Positions 1 through 5,087 of a stretch of 7,041 nucleotides of DNA are shown here, piece after piece; within the stretch, counting starts at the first letter, position 1, and each line of letters starts with the position of its first letter. The stretch is taken from positions 1 through 7,041 of the forward strand of contig DAOVIK010000076.1 of assembly GCA_030673735.1 (NCBI GenBank), given 5' to 3'. The translations under genes and the position numbers were made by a program. A model generated the notes under the pieces. The model saw only the letters and a list, made by a program, of their open reading frames with translations, made no database searches and was not told where the DNA came from. This DNA comes from Anaerolineae bacterium. GTDB taxonomy: Bacteria > Chloroflexota > Anaerolineae > Anaerolineales > E44-bin32.

Positions 1-1
1 C

Positions 2-82
2 AAGTGCAGCGCCTCGACGGCGGTCCGCCGCGGGGAAGCCAAGCTCCAAGACATTACCATGGTGAATCAGCGAATCAAATAG
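2..82 (+). CDS. possible 3' end of a convergent gene entering from the left edge (partial)
   Basis: Reading frame 2 is open from the left edge to a TAG at 80-82 and encodes about 26 residues ending in ...GEAKLQDITMVNQRIK. The stop lies directly against the hairpin at 83-105, and the minus-strand methyltransferase gene ends on the other side of it at 112. This is the usual layout of two convergent genes sharing a terminator. The peptide is too short to recognise. The minus strand is also open here (an ATG at 58-60 reading leftwards) but has no ribosome binding site. The call is tentative. Confidence 0.25.
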   Translation, partial: KCSASTAVRRGEAKLQDITMVNQRIK

Positions 83-105
83 GGGCTGCTCCAGGTGAGC
101 AGCCC
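83..105 (-). terminator. stem-loop terminator candidate downstream of the methyltransferase gene
   Basis: A perfect 9-bp stem (GGGCTGCTC at 83-91 paired with GAGCAGCCC at 97-105) encloses a 5-nt loop. It starts 7 nt beyond the stop of the methyltransferase gene at 112. On the minus-strand transcript the stem is followed by CTATTTGATT, a weak U-rich run, so it resembles a poor rho-independent terminator. On the plus strand the following bases are TTGGTCC, less terminator-like, but the stem could still block or stabilise a plus-strand transcript ending at 82. Confidence 0.55.
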
Positions 106-111
106 TTGGTC

Positions 112-924
112 CTATATTGCTAACGGGCGCGACTTCTTGCCCACGAACATGCCGCCTCCCATGTACTCGAGCATTTCGCGGGGCTCAGAGAGAGCTTCCT
201 GCACGAAGTCTCGGTACGCCGGATCTCTGCGATAGAGGCGAAAGGCCCTTCCCCACACGCGCAGCAGATCCCCGAAGCCAATGCGCCGGATGGTGTTCCG
301 CAGCTCGCCGCGCAAGTCGGGCTCGTAGGTCCGCAAGACCAAGTCCTTCAAACCCGCATCGGCGAGAAGCTTCTCCCAAACATCCGGCGTGGTGATACCC
401 AACTGCACGCCGGATCGATAGGACAAGCCTTCGACGTATTCCTCTGGGGGAATCTTGACCCATACCGTCTCGTTGATTCCAACGTAGCCGCCCGGCCTTA
501 CTACGCGCACACATTCCCGAACGGCCTGATTCTTCTCCTCCAGCAACGAGATGACGGATTCGACGATCACGACATCAAACCGGTCATCTTCAAATGGAAG
601 ATCCTCTATGTCGCCGGTTCGAAAATGCACCAGGTGCGAGATGCCGGCTTTGGAGGCATATTCCTCGGCGCGCACGATCATGCGGCTGGAAATGTCCAAG
701 CCGACCACACTGCAGCCGATCTCCTGCGCAAGGTAACGGGCCGTCAATCCGACACCGCAGCCCACGTCCAGCACGGATGTGGTCTCATCGATGTAGCAGA
801 GTTCGACTAGTTCTTCGGTGGCCTGCTGCCCGCCCATGTGCTTGGTCATGCCCAATTCGGCCTGTAAATCGAACACCGAGAGGCGCGGCTGCGCATCATT
901 CGCCATATTCCTCTGCCTGCCCAT
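112..924 (-). CDS. class I SAM-dependent methyltransferase (UbiE/Methyltransf_11-like)
   Basis: Predicted soluble cytoplasmic methyltransferase of 270 residues that transfers a methyl group from S-adenosylmethionine to an unknown acceptor. The Rossmann-fold motifs are clear. Motif I, VLDVGCGVG (about residues 51-59), is the SAM-binding glycine loop. Motif post-I, VVGLDIS (73-79), supplies the acidic residue that binds the ribose. GDIEDLPFED (104-113) is the adenine-binding segment, FDVVIVESVISLL (116-128) the motif II strand, and RPGGYVGINE (143-152) motif III. The roughly 120 C-terminal residues are Arg-rich and probably form the acceptor-binding lid. An upstream TTG at 1005 would give 297 residues, but AAAGGAGG sits 6 nt before the ATG at 924 and decides the start. 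The family includes UbiE-like and small-molecule methyltransferases. The substrate cannot be read from sequence, and no neighbouring pathway gene identifies it. Confidence 0.9.
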   Translation of the reverse strand: MGRQRNMANDAQPRLSVFDLQAELGMTKHMGGQQATEELVELCYIDETTSVLDVGCGVGLTARYLAQEIGCSVVGLDISSRMIVRAEEYASKAGISHLVHFRTGDIEDLPFEDDRFDVVIVESVISLLEEKNQAVRECVRVVRPGGYVGINETVWVKIPPEEYVEGLSYRSGVQLGITTPDVWEKLLADAGLKDLVLRTYEPDLRGELRNTIRRIGFGDLLRVWGRAFRLYRRDPAYRDFVQEALSEPREMLEYMGGGMFVGKKSRPLAI

Positions 925-930
925 GTTCTG

Positions 931-938
931 CCTCCTTT
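931..938 (-). promoter_or_regulatory. strong ribosome binding site fixing the methyltransferase start
   Basis: The minus strand reads AAAGGAGG here, followed by a 6-nt spacer and the ATG at 922-924. This near-ideal Shine-Dalgarno sequence favours that start over the upstream TTG at 1003-1005 and over the internal ATG at 904-906. Confidence 0.8.
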
Positions 939-960
939 TCGGTGATCTCAACCGTTCACG

Positions 961-966
961 TTTATA
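961..966 (-). promoter_or_regulatory. possible -10 box (TATAAA) of the methyltransferase gene
   Basis: The minus strand reads TATAAA, five of six matches to the sigma-70 -10 consensus. It would give a leader of about 30 nt before the ATG at 924. No good -35 hexamer lies 16-18 nt upstream, where the sequence is GGTTAT-like. The promoter is therefore only suggested. Confidence 0.3.
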
Positions 967-993
967 CACCGCCCCAGGCAGAATAACCTGATG

Positions 994-1026
994 GGGGCAT
1001 GGCAAGTATCTGACTTGCCCTGCCCC
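994..1026 (-). other. strong intergenic hairpin between the DUF6144-like and methyltransferase genes
   Basis: Two 14-base arms (994-1007 and 1013-1026) pair with a single mismatch (T1000/C1020) around a 5-nt loop. The structure lies 47 nt past the DUF6144-like stop at 1074 and about 70 nt before the methyltransferase ATG. No U-run follows the stem on either strand, so a classical intrinsic terminator is unlikely. It could be an mRNA-stabilising 3' stem, a pausing site, a rho-associated terminator, or a dyad bound by protein. Confidence 0.6.
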
Positions 1027-1073
1027 TTGGGAGGAAACTCATTCGCTTGATGATCGATTGAAAGCTCAAAACG

Positions 1074-1769
1074 CTAGGCGTTGGGAGGAAGATGGATCGC
1101 GATCCGGCAGACCTCGCCCCCGCTGAGTACGGTCTCCAACACCTCGACCTCAACGGGCTTCTGAAGGATCTCTTCCCAGATGCCTTTGTAGAATCCCGCG
1201 CCGCAGAAGCAGTAGAGCTGAGGCATCTCCCCCGAGGTCTGGAAGACGTGTCTCGTTCTTGGACAATGGCAGTACAGCCGGCGCTTGGCCGCAGGATCGG
1301 TTTCTTGAAAATACTTCGCCAAGTTTCCGCTCTTGGGGATCTTGGTGGAGATGATCGCGTTCCCCTTCAACTCCCCCGCCACCCCCCACCCTCTGGAAAG
1401 GACTTCCGCTGTGAGATCGTCGTCCAGCTCGAGCGTGTCTCGGAGGAAGGATTCAAACCGCTCCTGCAGCATCTGATGGACCAGGCCCACATCCTTCGTT
1501 CTCTCGTATTCGGCGCGCAGCGGTTGAAGATCGGGCTTGGGATACTCACATGCGCAACTCGCCATGACCGCTCTGGCGCGCTCCTCATCCATGAGCGTCG
1601 GCATACGATCCATCAATGTGTTCGTCCAATCGGTGATCTGTTGGGGATCTGAATCTCCGGAGAGCGTATCGCTTCCCTCCATGATCTCTTGCCGCAGCTG
1701 CTCGCCGGCAATTGAATCAAGACCCTTGGCAAGCTTGCCAAGCCATGCTCGTTCGAAATCCTGCGTCAT
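1074..1769 (-). CDS. cysteine-rich protein, DUF6144-like
   Basis: Soluble 231-residue protein of unknown function. The layout, with paired cysteines and a C-terminal YCFCGAGFYKGIWE segment followed by VLSGGEVCRIAIHLP, matches my memory of the DUF6144 family. No search was run. The N-terminal half (1-130) looks helical, with a CxC pair at C72/C74. The C-terminal half has CHCPR at 167-171, CFC at 187-189 and C221. The seven cysteines in CxC pairs suggest a bound metal or a redox role. The end of the protein also resembles the small alpha/beta ligand-binding fold of V4R-type domains, a weak impression only. There is no signal peptide or membrane segment. The ATG at 1769 is preceded by AAAAGG about 11 nt away, a weak ribosome binding site. 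A promoter-like sequence lies just upstream, so the gene is probably transcribed on its own. Confidence 0.75.
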   Translation of the reverse strand: MTQDFERAWLGKLAKGLDSIAGEQLRQEIMEGSDTLSGDSDPQQITDWTNTLMDRMPTLMDEERARAVMASCACEYPKPDLQPLRAEYERTKDVGLVHQMLQERFESFLRDTLELDDDLTAEVLSRGWGVAGELKGNAIISTKIPKSGNLAKYFQETDPAAKRRLYCHCPRTRHVFQTSGEMPQLYCFCGAGFYKGIWEEILQKPVEVEVLETVLSGGEVCRIAIHLPPNA

Positions 1770-1796
1770 TATGGGATTGACCTTTTGTCTTGATCG

Positions 1797-1825
1797 ATCC
1801 TACACACTAGCCCGGCCGCTGTCGA
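1797..1825 (-). promoter_or_regulatory. sigma-70-like promoter upstream of the DUF6144-like gene
   Basis: The minus strand carries TCGACA (1820-1825, five of six matches to TTGACA), a 17-bp spacer, and TAGGAT (1797-1802, four of six matches to TATAAT). Transcription would begin near 1790, leaving a leader of about 20 nt containing the AAAAGG ribosome binding site before the ATG at 1769. Hexamer matches, ideal spacing and position agree, but this rests on pattern alone. Confidence 0.42.
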
Positions 1826-1881
1826 TGGGCCTGATCCTGTATTCGCTGTGAGAGATGGCTTTGATTTCTGCAGCTTCTGAT

Positions 1882-2700
1882 TCAGACCAAGTCCAGCTTC
1901 TGCACTTCCACGGTTTCGTGAACAACCCGGGTGATGCCCAGCGACCGGAACACAGCAAACACAATCGACAGCACCAGCCCTGATACCCACGAGAGCAGTC
2001 GCAGAATTGGCAGCAGCAGGAGCAGAATGAGGACCGCGATGATCACAGGTATGTAGCCCTCATAGGGCTCCAACAGGCCTCCCACGTATCCATCCAAAGT
2101 GGTCGTGAAGCTCTCTCGGAAGCTTTCCAGCACCTCCTCACGCAGCACCTCAGGGATCACGCTTCCGACCTGCCCTTCCAAGAGCTGCTCGAGCTCCTCG
2201 ATGTACGGCCTGGGTACAGTGAATCCCTCTCTCTCAATGTGCGCTGTGAAGCTCGCGTAGATGCTGCCGGCTACAACCAGCGCCAATGCGGTCAAGAACA
2301 GGCCCTGTCCCACGCGTGCCGAGCTTTCTGAGAACGAAATACGGCGGGCCATGTCCCTGGCCACTCCCCCGGCGTATAGCGAACCCACCAGGAAGTAGAC
2401 CAGAGCTAGAATCCCACTGATCAGGCTGAATTCCAGCCACCCGATCAGCAAAGCGACCGCGGACAGCGCAAACGCGATCCACACATAGCCAAGTGGACGC
2501 AGCAATGTGGCCACTAGCCCGGCACACACCGCCAGAGCCAAGGCCGCACCCAAGAACCGCAGCAGCAGGTTTAGCAGTTCCCAGGAAGGAGCCAGGAGCA
2601 TTGTGTAGGCTTGCCCCACCTGACGGCATATGACCCCGAAGAAGAAGCCGGCAACAATCAAGAGCCCCGCCAAGAATCCGATCTTCAGCCACCTACCCAT
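1882..2700 (-). CDS. multi-pass membrane protein of unknown function
   Basis: Predicted 272-residue integral membrane protein that I do not recognise. Hydrophobic segments lie at about 5-24, 47-69, 72-89, 93-113 and 132-151, followed by a polar, acidic loop at about 152-216, then a Leu/Ile-rich pair at about 217-254. The loop contains an acidic helical stretch (IEELEQLLEGQ, later VLREEVLESFRESF). The protein ends in a short polar tail, VVHETVEVQKLDLV. No catalytic or transport motif is visible. A TTG at 2718 would add six residues, but the ATG at 2700 has AGAGGA 7-8 nt upstream and is preferred. The gene is flanked by long non-coding DNA upstream and a new promoter-like sequence downstream, so it is probably monocistronic. 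A cluster of GTGATC half-sites precedes it. Confidence 0.75.
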   Translation of the reverse strand: MGRWLKIGFLAGLLIVAGFFFGVICRQVGQAYTMLLAPSWELLNLLLRFLGAALALAVCAGLVATLLRPLGYVWIAFALSAVALLIGWLEFSLISGILALVYFLVGSLYAGGVARDMARRISFSESSARVGQGLFLTALALVVAGSIYASFTAHIEREGFTVPRPYIEELEQLLEGQVGSVIPEVLREEVLESFRESFTTTLDGYVGGLLEPYEGYIPVIIAVLILLLLLPILRLLSWVSGLVLSIVFAVFRSLGITRVVHETVEVQKLDLV

Positions 2701-2703
2701 GAT

Positions 2704-2777
2704 GTGATCCTCTCTCAAGGTGATCCCGCTTGCGCAAGATCACTCCGCATACGGCAATTTACCGGCGATCGGATCAC
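2704..2777. promoter_or_regulatory. cluster of GTGATC/GATCAC half-sites upstream of the membrane-protein gene
   Basis: GTGATCC occurs at 2704-2710 and 2720-2726. Its complement appears as GATCAC at 2738-2743 and GGATCAC at 2771-2777. The middle pair faces inward and encloses the perfect 10-bp palindrome CTTGCGCAAG (2729-2738). Four copies in 74 bases, directly upstream of the ATG at 2700, resemble repressor or activator half-sites. The first copy overlaps the ribosome binding site. No clear -35/-10 pair was found, so a regulatory role is inferred. Confidence 0.35.
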
Positions 2778-2944
2778 TGCTGCCCGCAAGAAGTACTCCA
2801 CTTTACTGCGCGGAGTTCAGCGGTCCGCACACGGCCGCAGCAGCGCGCTTCCTTCGAAGCAGCAATGAAGTCGTGTCTTTCAAGATGGATACCGCCGGGG
2901 TATTGCTGCAGCCGCATCATACACTAGCGGTCAGGAGGAGATCA

Positions 2945-3067
2945 ATGAGACTCAAGCATTATGCTGCACAACGCGCTGAGCCGCTGCCTCCTGCTCCGGC
3001 ATTTGGCGAAGATTTCGCCCAACGATTCGCAAGACGGCAGCGGCCTTGGGTAGTTACGTCATCCTGA
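2945..3067 (+). CDS. candidate 40-residue small protein, unknown
   Basis: The only plus-strand ORF in the window with a strong ribosome binding site: AGGAGG at 2933-2938, then a 6-nt spacer and ATG at 2945. It encodes 40 residues, basic and aromatic, with a Pro/Ala run (PLPPAPAF) followed by GEDFAQRFARRQRPW. There is no signal peptide or membrane segment. The stop TGA (3065-3067) lies within the first ten bases of the palindromic repeat, so the last codons may have been supplied or truncated by that element. No promoter was recognised. The ribosome-site match could be chance, and the peptide resembles nothing I know. Confidence 0.3.
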   Translation: MRLKHYAAQRAEPLPPAPAFGEDFAQRFARRQRPWVVTSS

Positions 3068-3206
3068 AGGGCGCAGGGGTCCCCGTCAGTACATCGGGGA
3101 TGCGCGACGAAGGATCTCGTTTCCCACAGGCAAGATGCGTCCATGCCCAGAATCGAGATTCTTCGCTTCGCTCAGAATGACAACATAGTACTGACGAGAA
3201 ACCCCT
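3058..3206. repeat. imperfect palindromic repeat element (MITE-like or REP-like)
   Basis: Two blocks on the left are repeated in inverted form on the right. AGGGGTCCCCGTCAGTAC (3075-3092) pairs with the complement at 3188-3206, including a perfect 8-base match (GTCAGTAC/GTACTGAC). The 19-base block at 3102-3120 pairs with 3153-3171 at 14 of 19 positions. In addition, GTCATCCTGA (3058-3067) matches the complement of 3172-3181 at 9 of 10 positions, but in a different order, which makes the element mosaic. The loop is about 32 nt. The right arm, TTCGCTTCGCTCAGAATGAC, is a motif I recall as widely dispersed in intergenic DNA of several bacterial phyla. There is no coding capacity. The element lies about 57 nt past the 4Fe-4S stop and could fold in that transcript's 3' end. 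Confidence 0.6.
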
Positions 3207-3262
3207 CTACTTGCTAGTACAGATCATCGGACTGCAGCAGGTTGACTTGATATCTAAACGCC

Positions 3263-4318
3263 TTAGTCGAGCATGCCGCGGCTGCGCAGCCGCATCTCTT
3301 CCCAGATGGCGAAAGTATCCGGCGGATGAACGATCTCGGCCTCCGGTTTGCGCTCGAGCAGGGCGGGCTCATCCGGGCAGCCCGAGACGCAAAGCCCGCA
3401 GCCGATGCACAGCTTGCGGTCGACGACCGTCGTCCCGTTCACCTCTGAGATCGCGCTTACATGGCAGCGGTCGATGCAGATGCCGCAGTTCTGGCACTCC
3501 TCCGCATCGATTACAGCGTAGTAGTTCGAGGCGGCCATCGAGTTCTCGAAGCCCCACTCCGTGATCCCGCGCAGGATGCCGCAGCAACACCCGCAGCAGT
3601 TGCAGACGTAGTTAACGCCCTTGATGAAATTGCTCACCGAATGCACCAGCCCGATCTCTTCGGTCTGGTCCAAGAGCGCCAGCGCCTGCTCCTGCGTCAG
3701 AGCGTCCGGATGTGGTTTGCCCTCTCTTGAAGAGAATGTGAGGCAGTTTCGCAGCGGATGGTCGCACTCCCTGCCGGTATGCTCCTTCTGTTTGCGGCAG
3801 ATGCATTCGCGGACTCGGTAGGATTTGGCCTGCAGCAGCATCTCCCGGACGTCCTCGTAGGGCATGATCAGCTCGGTTTTCACCGTCTCCATCGCCGGAA
3901 CAACCCTTTGCAGCGCCGGCAACGGAGCCATGATCCCGGCCGCACCGCCGCCCAGAAGGTAATCCTCAACAAGGTGCGCCAGCTCATGATCCATGGTTTC
4001 GATCTGGGCCTCGTAAATCCCGACCACAAAAGGAGCCAGCCGGAAACGGAGCCCATCCTCTGCCTTATGCCTCCACACGAAGCCCTTCCTGCCCATCAGA
4101 TTCAGGCGCTCCGTGACTTCCTCCTCATCGAGTTCCGCCCGAGCCGCGATCGCAGCCGTCGGCTCCATCTTTCCTCTCAGCATTCCCGCCAGCCACGCCT
4201 CCTCGGGAGTGAAGATCTTCTGCAGAATCCGTATCTCAATGTTGGAGGGGGTCCTGGGAAAGCCGTTCGGCAAGCGGTCCAGCGCCTCGGCCAGCTTCTC
4301 GTAGCTTTCGTCGCTGAT
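3263..4318 (-). CDS. 4Fe-4S dicluster-binding protein with Cys-rich centre and N-terminal winged-helix-like region
   Basis: Cysteine-rich, probably cytoplasmic iron-sulfur protein of about 350 residues. Numbered from the TTG at 4273, residues 17-80 look like a winged helix (FTPEEAWLAGMLRG...VTERLNLMGRKGFVWR). A central domain has CICR (157-160), C170, HPLRNC (172-177) and CNCCGCCCG (224-232). The C-terminal ferredoxin domain has two complete CxxCxxCxxxC motifs, at 260-270 and 289-299, for two 4Fe-4S clusters. This order fits the family of ferredoxin-like proteins starting 'LxxrLDxlPnGFPxTxsGxEiriLkklFtpeEA', recalled from memory. The role is electron transfer or redox sensing, partner unknown. 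Start problem: that conserved N-terminus (YEKLAEALDRLPNGFP) begins upstream of the first TTG at 4273, yet no ATG, GTG or TTG lies in frame before the stop at 4394-4396. The end given here is an ATC, where relatives would have Met, preceded by AAGAGAG. ATT at 4348 or CTG at 4294 are alternatives. Confidence 0.85.
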   Translation of the reverse strand: MSDESYEKLAEALDRLPNGFPRTPSNIEIRILQKIFTPEEAWLAGMLRGKMEPTAAIAARAELDEEEVTERLNLMGRKGFVWRHKAEDGLRFRLAPFVVGIYEAQIETMDHELAHLVEDYLLGGGAAGIMAPLPALQRVVPAMETVKTELIMPYEDVREMLLQAKSYRVRECICRKQKEHTGRECDHPLRNCLTFSSREGKPHPDALTQEQALALLDQTEEIGLVHSVSNFIKGVNYVCNCCGCCCGILRGITEWGFENSMAASNYYAVIDAEECQNCGICIDRCHVSAISEVNGTTVVDRKLCIGCGLCVSGCPDEPALLERKPEAEIVHPPDTFAIWEEMRLRSRGMLD

Positions 4319-4505
4319 CTTTACTCTCTTAAGTTCATTCTGGTTAATGGGGTCCGTGTATGCGCTTCGGACTCTACACCACTCTTTGGTCCGTCACAAA
4401 CCACGGCCACATTCCTGGCTGAGGCACATGACGATTGGAGCAAATTCTCGACCATGATGCTCCGTCAAGGTTTCTATAGGGGATTGGGGCTCGCATTGCC
4501 CAAGG

Positions 4506-5030
4506 CTAGAACACGTAGGGGATGAACATCTTGCTGCGCCGCATGTACGCTGCGTATTCCTCACCGAACCTTTCCAGGTTCTCACGCTCTTCGACTCGCG
4601 CCGTGGCGAACAAGAATGCACATACAACCACCAGTAAGATTCCTGCCGGCAGCGATATGTGCTTGAGGAACACACCCAGGGCAAATAGCATCAGCGAGGC
4701 GTACAGCGGATGCCTGATGTACCGGTAGGCGCCGACTTCGACCAGCACGGTAGTGTCTTCGATACCGCCTTCTGGCTGGCCGACTACGTGTAGCAGCCGA
4801 AAGCCATGAATCGCCAGCAGCGCCGAGCCGATCAGCGACAGCCACGATAGCAGCTGCCAAGCAGAGAATGGATCAGCAAACCACTGATCGACGTTGAGCA
4901 GAGTCAAGCCCAGAAGAGTCTCGAAGGCGAAGAAACGGTAGAATCCATGGGAGTCGGGTCTGCGTAGCGAGCGCCGGGACAGCCACAGGGCTCCCGTTGA
5001 GATTGCGACAAACACGATCGCCTTGATCAC
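4506..5030 (-). CDS. isoprenylcysteine carboxyl methyltransferase/PEMT-like membrane methyltransferase
   Basis: Predicted 174-residue integral membrane protein of the ICMT/phospholipid-methyltransferase fold, which methylates lipophilic or small substrates using SAM at the membrane. The family signature is in the C-terminal half: GAYRYIRHPLYAS (about 100-112), containing the RHPxY motif, then two membrane segments (about 112-143), then EERENLERFGEEYAAYM (147-163), whose paired Glu and Tyr complete the cofactor site. N-terminal hydrophobic segments lie at about 2-19, 35-49 and 58-76. The GTG at 5030 is chosen because TGAGGAT lies just upstream, with GAGG ending 5 nt before it. A GTG at 5057 would add nine residues without a ribosome site. 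The bacterial substrate is unknown; prenylated protein is unlikely. It follows the Asp-box lipoprotein gene by 57 nt and may be co-transcribed with it. Confidence 0.82.
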   Translation of the reverse strand: MIKAIVFVAISTGALWLSRRSLRRPDSHGFYRFFAFETLLGLTLLNVDQWFADPFSAWQLLSWLSLIGSALLAIHGFRLLHVVGQPEGGIEDTTVLVEVGAYRYIRHPLYASLMLFALGVFLKHISLPAGILLVVVCAFLFATARVEERENLERFGEEYAAYMRRSKMFIPYVF

Positions 5031-5087
5031 GTAATCCTCATTTGCTCTGTCGCACACCGCGCGCCGAAATCGGCCCAGGCAAACCCC

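Larger units (their letters stand above)
2701..3262. other. 562-base intergenic region without a confident gene
   Basis: This stretch separates the membrane-protein gene (start 2700) from the 4Fe-4S gene (stop 3263). It holds repeated GTGATC/GATCAC motifs at 2704-2777, a 40-codon plus-strand ORF at 2945-3067 with a strong ribosome binding site, and an imperfect palindromic repeat at 3058-3206. I see nothing convincing between about 2778 and 2930. The longer open frames there have no ribosome binding site and no protein-like composition. No intrinsic terminator is seen just after the 4Fe-4S stop, unless the palindrome serves as one. Confidence 0.6.

Noticed and set aside
1092..1652. Plus-strand open frame of 186 codons opposite the DUF6144-like gene
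   Set aside because: Antisense shadow; the minus-strand frame has the promoter-like sequence, ribosome site and conserved Cys motifs.
1871..1902. Direct repeat CAGCTTCTG at 1871-1879 and 1894-1902 around the stop codon of the membrane-protein gene
   Set aside because: Only two 9-base copies, partly coding; could be chance and forms no hairpin.
2720..3067. Longer version (115 codons) of the plus-strand ORF in the intergenic gap
   Set aside because: Only the last 40 codons follow a strong ribosome binding site; the upstream part has no start signal and looks random.
4349..4505. Search for a promoter or terminator between the ICMT-like and 4Fe-4S genes
   Set aside because: A TATAGA hexamer occurs with a TTGGGC 19 nt upstream, and a 4-bp GGGC/GCCC stem follows the stop, but both are too weak to call.
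3758..4525. Plus-strand open frame of 255 codons opposite the 4Fe-4S gene
   Set aside because: It lies antisense to a clear iron-sulfur protein, has no ribosome binding site, and its composition is that of a shadow frame.
4394..4684. Minus-strand open frame overlapping the ICMT-like gene in another frame
   Set aside because: It overlaps the conserved C-terminal motif of the ICMT-like protein and shows no protein-like features of its own.
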